Positions 41,277 to 52,497 of a stretch of 64,000 nucleotides of DNA are shown here, one piece after another. The stretch covers positions 124,001 through 188,000 of the forward strand of contig CAJNYU010003357.1 of the NCBI GenBank assembly GCA_905331475.1. Reading direction: 5' to 3'. A program made the position numbers and the translations under genes. Each line of letters begins with the position of its first letter. Position 1 is the first letter of the stretch. The DNA comes from Rotaria socialis (lineage: Eukaryota > Rotifera > Eurotatoria > Philodinida > Philodinidae). The notes under the pieces were generated by a model. It had not been told where the DNA came from. It saw only the letters and a list, made by a program, of their open reading frames with translations, and ran no database searches.

Positions 41277-41921
41277 TTTCTAGTTATTACTTGTTTAGCA
41301 CAATGAAGAAAGCATGACTAAAAGAAATGTGTAGAATGAGAAATAATCTTTGCAGCAAATTCATTCAAACAAAAAAAATAAAGGGAAGAAATAAAAACAC
41401 GTGATGTTTCAGTTGTCTTCTACAAAGGAAGCGGGTCGATTTGTTATGTAACTGAAACTAGGTGCTTCATTTCAATCTATAGAACAATAAAAATGTCGTT
41501 GAATATGATTTCAACAAAATAATTTCCTTGAAAGATTTCTCTGAAATGAAAACTCAGAAGATTGAACTTTTGTTTTTGCAAGCGTTGATGACTATTGAGT
41601 AACTAAATAAGAAATTCTAGTAAACACACAAACAAACAAAACGACGACGCGCAACACGAATGAACCAATAAGAAATTATTTAATTTTTCCACTCCGTAGA
41701 GATTTTGAAAAATACTGTTTCAAGTCAATGACTTTCGATTTTTATAATCAATTAATAAAAGCTTATTCAATTCTGAGCTTCATGTTTCCAATAAAATAAA
41801 GATAATAGACGAATAGATGGCGTTACTTTTTAACCAATAAGAAAAATCTACCTTCGATCACTATATTATTTTGTTCTGTTTTGTTCGTTTTATTTGATCG
41901 AGTTTGTCTTGATTTGGTCAT
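41277..41921. other. Divergent promoter region, YTHDF/SCYL2
   Basis: 645 bp between the YTHDF (minus) and SCYL2 (plus) start codons. No gene. It presumably carries both promoters; no site is recognisable. Confidence 0.55.
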
Positions 41922-44900
41922 ATGGAGTACCTCGAAAAATTAAAAGTTTATGGTGATCAAGTAAAAAATGTTGTTGTTAAATCTATGGTTGATACAGCTC
42001 ATGGTGGACAGAAAATTCTTAAAGATGTGCTACCAGGCAATTTAGTTACTCGAGAATTCGAAGTAGAATATTTTCAGTATTTAAATAAAAAATTGATTGT
42101 TTCATTTTTTGAAGCTCGTTCAACCACTCGGATCTGCTGGTCCAGGACTTATGTGGAGGATTTATGGAGCAATTAAACGTTCGACCAAACAAGTGTGTTG
42201 AGTTTCATATAGACTATAATAAATTTATCAATGTTGACTATTTAGGAGGCAGCTGTATTTGTCTTTGAAAAACGTTTATTGGATAAATATGCAAAAAAAG
42301 ATCGTGAATTAATTCTTGAAGCAATGAGAAAAGGTTTTTAGATCTTTTCGAAAGTTTTCTTTCTTTTTGTTGGAATCAATACAAATGATATATTTTCTAG
42401 GTGTACATCAATTAGCAAAGATAAGACATCCTCGCATATTAAGTCTTCAGCATCCACTAGAGGAATCACGGTTTACTTTCATCATAATTTTTCTATATAT
42501 ATAAATGAATATTTCGTTGATTATATAGAGATAGTTTAGCATTTGCAACTGAATCTTGCTTTGCTAGTGTTGCTAATTGTCTCGGCTGTTATGATAATAT
42601 GACTCAACCAATACCAAAAGAATTTGAAGATTATAAACTTCATGATATTGAAATTCGCTACGGTATTGTTCAGGTATATCTATATTTATTTTTGAAGATA
42701 CAAAATTTTAATCATTATGAGATTCTTCACGAAAATAGCTTTGTGAAGGATTATTGTTTTTACACAATGAAGTTAAACTGCTTCATCGAAACATATCACC
42801 TGAATCAATTATTATCAATTCAAATGGTTCATGGAAGCTAATTGGTTTTGAATTATCTGTTCAAGGTTCAGCTGATGGAGTAAAAAAATTCTAATATTTC
42901 ATATTGTTTGTACGAGCTAATAAATATTTTTAATTATATTTCTTAGGCACTCTATCCATTTCGAGATTATGATGGAAATATTTCTCCTATACTCAATCCA
43001 AGACTTGATTATATGGCACCTGAATATTTTACAACCAAAAGTTGTGATAGCCAATCGGATATGTTTTCAGTTGGTATGCTAATGTATGCATTGTATAATC
43101 ATGGTCGAACATTATATGAATGTCATGATAACTATTCTGCATTTATAAAAATGTCTGATGAACTTAAAATGCTTAATACAACAAAGTTATCTGTTTTACC
43201 AAGAGAAGCGTGTGATCATGTAAAGATGTTACTCAGTACAAAACCTGAATTACGACCAGATGCTGAACAATTTTCAAAAGTAGATAACTCAAAGAAAGAA
43301 GAAATATCAATGAAAATTTTCTTTTACTTTTAGGTACCCTTTTTTCAAGATGTTGCAGTAAAAACATTGGAGTATCTTGATTCATTATTTCAAGTTGATC
43401 ATATTCAAAGATCAATGTTTTACAAAAGTCTGCCGCAAGTGATCGATAAATTACCAATGGTAACTAATTCTTTAATCTATAATTTCGCTATTGTTATTTT
43501 TAAAAAATTTTCAAGCGTGTTAATCTACAACGTATTACTTCAGCGTTGGAACTTGAATTTATTAATCCTGAAATGGTTCCGTTTGCTCTACCGAACATGT
43601 TTCTTATTGCAGTAGGTTGACAATTTCTCTTTTTTTTAAGGTGTTCATTCTATATATTGACATGATTTTTATCGTGTATTTTATTTTAAAAAATTGATTT
43701 TCAGACACAGTTCAAGGTGTTTGATAAGCTTCTCACTAAATTATTATCTCTGATAGATGAACAAGTATTTCCGAAAGAAAACAGAGAAAAAAACTATAAA
43801 AATTAAGCTGTTTGAACATTGACATCGATGAAAAATAGCTCGTAAATTCAGTTTTAAGAATATTCGAACTAAATTTTACCGGGATACAACATTTTTCATA
43901 TAGAGGTGATTATCCATAGATAATATTCAGAATATGTATATTTTGAAAGTTCTATTCATCGAAGAAATTCAGTCAAAACATTCGGAGACAGCCCTTTTCT
44001 GCTTCTTTCGTTGCATAACTAAGATTGTCCTGGGTGAAAATGTAAGAATTTTCAGTTGTAATTCACTAAGCACTCTAGATTTATAAATTGATTATTAGTG
44101 TTATTTTTTTTTGTTAGGAAAAAGCTAGCAGTGATGAATATCGAAAATACATATTTCCTAAACTCAAACAAGTTTTCAAAATACAAAAACCTGCTCAGGT
44201 AAGCAACAGACCATTGAAGAACGTTCAATTATCTTCGTGTTCTATCTAGGGAAGTGGAGCGTCGGGTTGTTTTATGCAGGTAAAACAATTCATATGTTTA
44301 GTTTCTTTTCTCAATTATAACCTTCATTTCTAGACATTACTAATTTTAATGCGTAATATGAAATTAATGTTAACAAAAACTCCAGCAGAAGATATTAAAC
44401 AACACATTTTACCTGTTGTCTATAATGCATTAGATGCTGAATCATCACAAGTTCAAGTATACAGGAAATATAAATGAGAATTTCTTGTTTGATTTTTATG
44501 ACTTTGTTCTAGGAACTTTGCCTAGCAATCATTCCATCATTTGCACATCTGATTGATTTACAAGCGATGAAATATGCTATATTACCGCGTATAAAAAAAA
44601 TCTGCTTTGAAACAATAACATTAAGTGTAAGTAAGTAATAATATTGAATATATTTATGTGTTGTTTTTCTCCTTATTTTTATTTAACTATTTAAGGTTCG
44701 TGTTAATTGTTTAATATGTCTCGGAAAATTAGTTGAATCATTAGATAAATGGATTATTATCGATGAGGTTTTACCACTTCTTCAATCAATACCATCACGT
44801 GAGCCAACTGTACTTATGGCAATATTAGGTATTATCAAAGTTGCAATGTCATCATCAAAGGCTGGTGGTTTACCACGTGAAATACTTGCAACAAAAATTA

Positions 44901-46184
44901 TACCTTTCCTAATACCGATCTCAATTGAAACAAGTCTTAATCTTAATCAGGTAGGTTCAATTAATTTTTTCTGCATCAAATTAAACTGTTTATTGTTTAT
45001 AGTTCAACGCGTATATGTCAACAATAAAAGATATGCTGGAAACAGTAGAAATAGAACAACGCAAAAAACTCGAACAACTCTCCCAACAAGCACCGAAGTA
45101 AACAGAGAATATGTTCTATTGAATTGTTGCATAATTATATTACTTGCATTGTTTTTTTGTAGTGCACCTATTATCCCAATAGATTTATCAAAAACGGATT
45201 TTCATGTTGATCAACGCTCATGCTCAATGGTAAAATATCAAAATATCTCTTGAAAAATATTTCTATAGATGTTGTCCTGTATAGATAGATCAATTTATGA
45301 TCGGTCATGGATTTAATTCTGAAGTGGCACAAAATAAAAGTCTGTCAACTGTTTTTGATGAAAATGCATCTAATGGAAGTCCAAAATTACATCAAAAATC
45401 AGTTTCATTATCAAATCAGCCGAATCCATCAGAAAGTTCATTAGCGAAAAAAGTAAAAATTTTCATCATCCATTTGATACCTTTTTTTTTATTCAAAATA
45501 ACTATACATTAGACATTAACATTAGAAGACAAAGAACGCATCATGCGTCAAAGTGAGCAAACACAACGTATGTCAACTCAAGGTGAAATTTTACCTGAAC
45601 GTAAAATGCCTGTGTCATCATCGGCTAATACAAATTCAAATATTCCATTAATGGCTATGACACCTACAGTATCATCGCCAACATCATCTAATTCATCTTC
45701 AGCAATTTATAAAGATTTAACAAGTACTTTATTTGATCCACATGCACCATCACAATCATATTCTGGTATGTCTACTTCTCACACGATGCCATCTTTCATA
45801 CGGCCAACTATGGCAACAGCATCACCACCACTACTAACGCCATCATCATCATCATCATCATCATCATGCCAACAACCACAGATGCGGCCAACATTGAATT
45901 TTTCTTCATCGTCTAACTCTACTGATCTAACATCCAGTCTCTTCAATAATATCAATTCACTTGCTTCACGATCACAAACAACTTCAACAAGCATTCCAAT
46001 GAATTCAATGGCTACAAAACCGTCAATGCCGTCGCCTTATTTTAACTCAGGAACAACAAGTAATGCAGCATTGTTTCAACCACCGCCTCCAGCAGGCTCA
46101 ACTGTAATCAGAGGTTCTATGACACCATCACACACGACACCCGCGAAAAGTGCATCTTCAGAGCTTGATGATCTTTTTAATTGA
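41922..46184 (+). CDS. SCYL2: SCYL2 (CVAK104)-type pseudokinase
   Basis: Clathrin-coat-associated Scy1-like pseudokinase acting in endosome/TGN traffic. Eighteen exons fit in phase: 41922-42062, 42115-42192, 42246-42333, 42401-42470, 42529-42673, 42739-42879, 42947-43279, 43334-43459, 43516-43611, 44118-44198, 44250-44279, 44334-44456, 44513-44626, 44696-44950, 45003-45097, 45163-45229, 45285-45452, 45513-46184 (940 aa; human about 929). The kinase fold begins NLVTREFE. The VAIK lysine is lost (EAAVFVFEKR), HRD is HRN (HRNISPESIIIN) and DFG is GFE; MAPEYF remains. HEAT-like repeats follow (INPEMVPFALPNMFLIA, RVNCLICLGKLVESLDKW-like). A Ser/Pro-rich tail ends ELDDLFN, like the DLFG-type ends of SCYL2. 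Exon 11 is only 30 nt. Intron 9 (506 bp) is long. AATAAA at 46218-46223. Confidence 0.94.
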
Positions 46185-46735
46185 TATTGTTGAACAGTGA
46201 TCAATGTATATATATCGAATAAACACAGCCAATATTTCTTTCTTTTCTTTTCTCTTCATTGATAACTAATTTAAATTCCGTGTTTCGTTTTTATTTACGT
46301 AATTTATTTTTGTGTCCTTTTTATTCTTGTTTCGATAATAAGCGAAAGAACAAGGTTCGTTGACTTTTTCGATTTTTGTCTCTTTTTTGCAAATATTTAT
46401 TCGAGTGGAACGGATTAAAAACGATGAACCCTATTGATTGGTCATGTCTTTTTTGTGTACTTGATAATAAAGTAATCATCAACTGAAAAAGACCATCATT
46501 CGTTTGTCGAACATATCGTTTTCATTATTGCCCACTCTATCAATTAAATGAAGACTAGTCTCTTTGATATTATCGAATTGAAACCTTGTCGATAGAGAGT
46601 AAGTTGGCCACGCGTATCAAAATTCATGGTCATATTGAGGCAGACGTGAATACAAGGCTAGTGTGCACATTCGTATTCAATATATTATTCGTTCGTTTTT
46701 TTAGTACGAATAGGTGAAGTATATTTAACATTAAC
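46185..46735. other. Interval between SCYL2 and the Trp-repeat gene
   Basis: 550 bp, 3' UTR of SCYL2 then non-coding. An acceptor-like TTTTTTTAG ends at 46704, 31 nt before the next ATG. Confidence 0.55.
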
Positions 46736-48180
46736 ATGGACTATCTGAGATCAATGGCAAGTAGTCCAGTTTATGAATTTCCATACACTGGCAATCAGCT
46801 ACAATCAGTACCACTTTTTAATAATGATATAAGTGCACTATTATCGGTATGTACAATTTTGCCTAGTAACTATATACGAATAAATTAGTATTCAAAAGAA
46901 TATTACACCAACATTAGGTAATCAATCTACCTTTCAACCTGGATCAATCACACTAAATTGCGTTCCACAAATAAATGCAACTGTCGTTGACCGCAATCCG
47001 GTTGTGTATGAAGTACCAGGTTTGTTTCTTTTTCTTTTTAATAAGTATAACAGTTGCCAACAAATCTAACAATATTTCTGATAGAAAATGTTCCGATGGA
47101 AACAATTTTAAACCATTTTGGTGTTGATGTGTATTCATTAAAACGAACTGACTCTATCAGTAATTATTATCGATGTAAGTCTTATCCTTCTAATAGTAAA
47201 ATATTGACGCAAAATATATGATTTATTAAAAAAAAGGTCAATCTAATCCAATGGAAATTACGATTACTTCTCCTTCATGTCGTCGTCGTCGTCTTGTTTG
47301 TCGCGAAGTTACAGATTCAGAAGATGATAACTATGATAGACGTCCATTACCTCATCCACGAAATTATCCTAAACTTGATTTAAATCGTCCGAAAGAGCCT
47401 CCAGTTGCTCTTCATGACTTATTAAGTAATGTATGGAGTAAAGCAAAACGAGGATCGGAATCTTTGCCGCGATCTGCTTCAGATCCTAATATTAGCCAGC
47501 AATGGGAAGCCATGAAGAATAGTAGTCTTCCACCAAGCAATCCCAATTTAAATAATGTCTGGCAAGCCATGAGAAATAGTCCACCGCCACCTCTACCGAA
47601 CAATCCTAGTTTGAATAATGCCTGGCAAACCATGAGAAATAGTCCACCGCCACCAAGCAATCCTAATATAAATAATGCCTGGCAAGCCATGAGAAATGCA
47701 ACTCCACCAATGACACAACAAGAACGAAATGCAGTTAATAATGTTTGGCAAAGTGCAAATTTTGAGAGTACCCAGAAATCTAATCGTCTTGCAAATATCT
47801 TCCGTAAAATGCAAGTAACACCTGGCACTGTTATTCAACCATCGCCGTGGATACCACCAAATAATCCAGCTATACGAAATGTTTGGAATCAAGCGAATCT
47901 AGCATCAGCATCAATGCCTAACAATCCTTGGAATCCAATGCCATCACAGCGACCAATATCACCGCCACCGCCACCACCACCATTTTATCCATCACAACCA
48001 GCTGCTAATCTTGCATGGAATCGCATGCTACAAGGCGCAAATTCATCACCCAGTTCTCCTTTACCGTATCCATCAATGGGTGCACTACAGCATAGTCCAA
48101 ATAGAGCACCTGCTCCATCATCGTTTGCCTCAGTACTCTCTCAAGCACAAAGACAACATTCACCTTACGTTGGGACCTGA
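46736..48180 (+). CDS. Unrecognised proline-rich protein with tandem Trp-containing repeats
   Basis: Not recognised. Four exons fit in phase: 46736-46846, 46899-47019, 47085-47174, 47237-48180 (421 aa). It has no signal peptide or TM segment. The N-terminal 100 residues include EFPYTGNQLQSVPLF and VYEVPENVPMETILNHFGVD. A basic block RRRRLVCREV precedes DSEDD. From about residue 160 there are repeats of roughly 22-24 residues of the form NPNLNNVWQAMRNSPPPP. Three are nearly identical at DNA level (47525-47700) and more degenerate copies follow (VNNVWQSANF, IRNVWNQANL, ANLAWNRMLQ). A PPPPPPP run lies near 47960-47980. The regular Trp and Pro spacing suggests a disordered scaffold with short linear binding motifs, but no function can be assigned. 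The exon-2 acceptor (TTCAAAAG) is weak and could be misplaced. Confidence 0.75.
47525..47700 (+). repeat. Tandem coding minisatellite in the Trp-repeat gene
   Basis: Three consecutive 60-72-bp units sharing AATAATGYCTGGCAA, CCATGAGAAATAGTCCACC and similar blocks, differing in the length of the proline/asparagine spacer. The high DNA identity implies recent unit duplication; more diverged copies flank them. Confidence 0.85.
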
Positions 48181-49275
48181 TGATTATTCACTGATTGACT
48201 ATGAAAACAAAATCAGACTTCATATAGTCTTCTTTTGAATCTATTTTAGACAGAAAATGTAATTTACATGAGTATTTTTCTGAAAGAATTCGGAGCATAT
48301 AGAAAAAATATTATTTTATTGATTTTCTATAATTGCTCAGAATTTACAAATTTATCTTATCTTTCAGTAGTCCTTTTCTGGACATTTTCCTTTGATCTTT
48401 TCGAGTGTTTAGAAAAGTTCTATTTTGTTCATAGATGTTACGTTAACTATTATGATTTTTAAATCTACTACAAAACTCAGAAAAAATAAATGCTTTAGTG
48501 AAAAGTACAGTAGAGACTTCGCATTTTTAATAATATTAGCGTATTGTTGAAAAATCTGAAATTTAAGACAAGCAAGTATTCTGATATTGAAATGCCTAAA
48601 TTTTCATAAAACATGCATAGTACTCCTCAAAATGATACGCATGAGTAGGTTTACTAGAGTATGGATGATAAAACTTCAGACAAAAAAGTATAATGAAACA
48701 TATTAGTATATTGATGTATTCAGTATCTTCATGTTTTCATTTTAAATCGAACGAGATAAAAAGTAACAACAGAAAAATTAAGCTTATCAATCGTTGTCTA
48801 ATATTTCGAAAAAAAAATCGAGTACATCACGTATACTGTATCTGAGAAAGTAAAGAAATTTACTGTCGTTCGATCTATTGCAATACTCGATTGTTTCGAT
48901 CGAATCATCATCATGATGCTATCCGTTTATATAAATTAATAAAAAAAAAGGACTGGATATACAAAAACAAAATTTAGATACTACTAAGAATCATTTACAA
49001 AGACATTTAAAGATGAACTCAGACATACATCTTTTAATATCGTATAGAAACGATACGAAAATTTGTTTTTACATAACTTTCGTAAAAGTCCTTGTTAGAC
49101 AGAGCCATCTATTATCGATGTTATTTTTAATATTAACTAATCAGCTATAAGAAATAAATGAATGAAGAAGAATAATGTATAAAGTAATGTGGAAATGTAG
49201 AATCGACGATTCAATTGAATCTTCGTTTACTTTCGAATTCTTTCGTTATTCTCGTATACTTTTAGATCGATCATA
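48181..49275. other. Non-coding interval before NOP16
   Basis: 1.1 kb. Open frame 48268-48462 is Phe/Ser-rich with no family signal. An acceptor-like ATACTTTTAG ends at 49265, 10 nt before the NOP16 start. Confidence 0.55.
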
Positions 49276-49970
49276 ATGGTACAAACTCGTCGTCGTAAAC
49301 GTGGTAAAGTCTATTTACATGATGTCAATCGTAAACGACTGTGGGTAAAAGAAAAACGTAAACGTGAAGTTCGTGTACGTCATTGTCCATTGATACGTTC
49401 AAACTGGGAAGCTAAACTTTCGGTACCAACAAATTATCGTGAATTTGCACTTGTTCATGATATAAAAAAATCGTTTCCTATACCAAAAACAAAAGATTTA
49501 GTTAATCCAAAAAATCTTGAAAAATTTATAAAACAACAACAAGAAATTTCTGATAATGATGATGATAATAATGATTATTCATCTGTACCAATGATCGATA
49601 CAACAGAGAAAAAAAAGAAGCAACGTAAACCAACAAAAGTTCACATTCGAGATGAAATTGAAAAAGATGCTAATACAGAACGTGTTAAATCATTGAGAAT
49701 GTCCGATCCAGATCGATTGTATGTTTCACTGAATATTGATTCATTGTCTCTATTTCTTATCCATCTAGATTTTGTATTTATATGATTGAAAAACATGGTA
49801 CAAATTACGATGCTATGGCTCGTGATCATCATAATGATTATCAATTGACAGCTCGACAACTGGAAAGAAAAATGGAAAAATTTAAAAAGATTCCAAAAAT
49901 TTACGAACGTTATTTAGCTGAAAAATCAGAAGGAAAAAATTTTCTAGTTGATTTTCAAATGGATGATTAA
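49276..49970 (+). CDS. NOP16: NOP16 nucleolar 60S ribosome biogenesis factor
   Basis: Nucleolar protein required for 60S subunit maturation. Exons 49276-49718 and 49769-49970, joined in phase 2, give 214 aa (human 178). The N-terminus is strongly basic (MVQTRRRKRGKVY, VKEKRKREVRVRHCPLIRSN) and matches the NOP16 start. The C-terminal block KHGTNYDAMARDHHNDYQLT, then ARQLERKMEKFKKIP, is the most conserved part of the family. A central acidic/Lys-rich insert (DNDDDNNDY, EKKKKQRKP) accounts for the extra length. The stop is only 66 bp before the delta-tubulin ATG, with AATAAA-like hexamers and a strong 3' splice-site consensus between, suggesting one transcription unit. Confidence 0.92.
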
Positions 49971-50010
49971 AATAAAAGAAAATAATAAAAAAAGAAAATA
50001 AAACATTTTC

Positions 50011-50036
50011 TTTTTCGTTCTTGTTATTTGTTTCAG
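50011..50036 (+). promoter_or_regulatory. Candidate trans-splice acceptor between NOP16 and delta-tubulin
   Basis: A T-rich tract ending TTGTTATTTGTTTCAG abuts the delta-tubulin ATG with no leader left between, and AATAAA-type hexamers lie 10-40 bp before it. It is far too close to NOP16 for a separate promoter plus 5' exon unless that overlaps NOP16. The simplest reading is a spliced-leader acceptor in a two-gene transcript; a cis-spliced 5' UTR intron starting upstream is the alternative. Confidence 0.6.
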
Positions 50037-51977
50037 ATGTCATGTATTGTTCTTCAGCTTGGTCAATGTGGAAACCAAGTTGGTCAACGAGTATTCGATA
50101 CATTAATTGAAGATAATCTTACACATTTAAATCCATCAAAATTATCAATAGAAAATCGTTCATCTATTAATGATTATGTTCGTCATTCCCTTGATCGATT
50201 TTTTATTCAACATGAAAATAAGCTTACTGCGCGAGCACTTGCTATTGATACTGAACTTAAAGTTATTGATCAATTAATGAATGAAAAATCTCAATCAAAA
50301 CGTCATTGGTCTTATGAAAAAAAATGTGTTATTGAAGGTAGCATTTTAAGAGAGATTTTAGGTTTAAGAAACAGAAAAGCTTCTATTTCATACAGAACTG
50401 CTAACTTAAAAAATCTGTTTGTTTTTATTTCGAAATCAGAAAATAAAACCTTAAAAAGACCTAGTGCCTTCGATGTTAGAGTATAGATATTAAATATTTC
50501 ACTGGAAAAAAATTTTTCATACGACAACAAACTACATACACACTATTCAGTTAAAAATATACAATAAACAAGATAAATCGAGATTATTCAGTATCCATTC
50601 GACCGTACCATTCATACTGCCTCTGTTATCATCGTAGTCATGATGAAATGAAATCTAAGCTAAACAAACGAACATAAGAGAAGAAATTATTTAGATTGAT
50701 CAGCAACAGCGAAGAACTTTTCAATTTTGACTCCTAAAAAAACTGATAAATGAGCTGCAAATTATTTTAGTGATTAGTTGATCATCGACTATCTTCCTTA
50801 TCAATTCGAATAATAATAGAGAGAGAGAAATGTTTTCGTAAGAATAACTCAAATTCATATCTTATAGTATATCGATAATTTGAAAAAAAGGTCGTCTCGG
50901 ATCCGGTAATAATTGGGCATGTGGTTATCGAAATGGCTCATTAGCTGAAGAAAATATTCTGAATAGTTTTCGATGGCAGTTAGAGAATTCTGATCGGGTT
51001 GATGCAATTTTACCGATACTTTCTCTAGCTGGTGGCACAGGTAAACAAGAACAGTTGATTTTTCTCTTCAATCAATCGTTCATATAGGCTCTGGTCTTGG
51101 TGCTTATGTTGTTGAATGTATTCGTGATGAATTACCACGTTCATTTCTTTTAACAACAATTGTTGTTCCATATACAAGTGGTGAAGTTGTAGTACAAAAT
51201 TATAATTCACTATTAACACTATCACATCTTTATCATTCTGCCGATGCATTACTTGTTTTTGAAAATGATATTCTTCAACAATATGCAAAAAAACTTGTTT
51301 CCTGTTCTGGTCTTGATCGTCCAACAAATATTCACGATATGAATAATATCTTAACTCGACATCTATGCAGTTTTCTTCAGCCGATTTCGAATAAAAATGC
51401 TTCTGTATGCGAAATAAATTATTTATTAGAATCACTTTTACCACATTCATTTTATAAATTATTAACACTGCGTTGTGTACCACAATTAAGCGATCAAGCA
51501 TTAGATTTTAGTACATATAAATGGTCATCGTTGATTAAAAATCTATCACAAATGTATATTAATAATTCTTATTTAGATGAAGGACTTAATTGGTCATTAA
51601 AACCTCATCAAACACGAACGAAGTCTGTAGCAAATTTATTTTTGGCACGTTCCTATGATAAAGAAGATATTGATCAAGATTTAAAACAATATTTTAATCA
51701 TTCAACGCTTTATTCATCATACACTCCATCGTCGGATTATTATTCTGTATTTAATTATCGTGATAAATCTTATCTAAATTATGAAAAATATGTATCATTG
51801 ATTAGCAATTGTCAAACACCAGTATCTGCACTCGATAGAATAGTAAGCAAATCATGGCAGTTATTCGGTCAAAAAGCATATCTTCATCATTATTTAAAAT
51901 ATGATGTTGATGAACAAGCATTTCTGAACAGTTTTGTACAAATTGAACAAGTTATTAAGTCTTATAAAGAATTGTAA
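50037..51977 (+). CDS. TUBD1: Delta-tubulin
   Basis: Centriolar/basal-body tubulin needed for triplet microtubules. Exons 50037-50337, 50891-51040, 51088-51977 (446 aa; human 453). The N-terminal nucleotide-binding start CIVLQLGQCGNQVGQRVFD, the GSGNNWACGY block and the tubulin signature AGGTGSGLGA are present. Also GEVVVQNYNSLLTLSHLYHS, and a C-terminus ending FVQIEQVIKSYKEL that matches delta-tubulin (SFTSLEQVVASYCNL) rather than alpha, beta, gamma or epsilon. The acidic tail of alpha/beta tubulin is absent, as expected. Intron 1 is 553 bp, unusually long here. AATAAA at 52065-52070. Confidence 0.95.
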
Positions 51978-52497
51978 AAAGAAAAGATGAGAATTTAATC
52001 AGATAGGTAAATTTTTTTGACTATTTCAATGTGTTCGTTTTATAACGTTTTTTTTGTTATATAAAATAAATCTATAAAAAATTATTAAATCTTTTGATAC
52101 ATTATATCTACAATTTTTAGTGAAGTTATTATTTGCATAAAAAATTCATTTTCAATATTATATCCAATTTTCTATTAGAATATAAATTCAGTAGAAAGTT
52201 TTTCGATGTTACTTAAATACAAAGTCAAGCTCATTTCATTTAGTTTTTCTAAAGCTTGTTATCATTTTATTCTAATATATTTCCACATAAAGGATGTTTC
52301 GTAGAATAGAATCATGCTAAATAATTGATCAAGGAATGATCTCTACCTTTTCTTCTTCTAAGAAGAGCACAATTTAAACTTGTGAAAAGTGTATGCATAA
52401 AAAAGAAGAAGACACTCAAAAAATGGTCACAAAATTGACCCAAATGTTTATGAAAAATAATATCGACGAGGTAATGCTTTGTAAACACGATTCATTT
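51978..52497. other. Convergent 3' flanks of delta-tubulin and SLC25A20
   Basis: 520 bp between two stop codons on opposite strands. AT-rich, presumably both 3' UTRs. No gene seen. Confidence 0.6.

Noticed and set aside
47412-47892. Minus-strand frames over the Trp-repeat gene
   Set aside because: Antisense shadows of the tandem repeat.
51025-51501. 158-codon minus-strand frame
   Set aside because: Exactly antisense to delta-tubulin exon 3.
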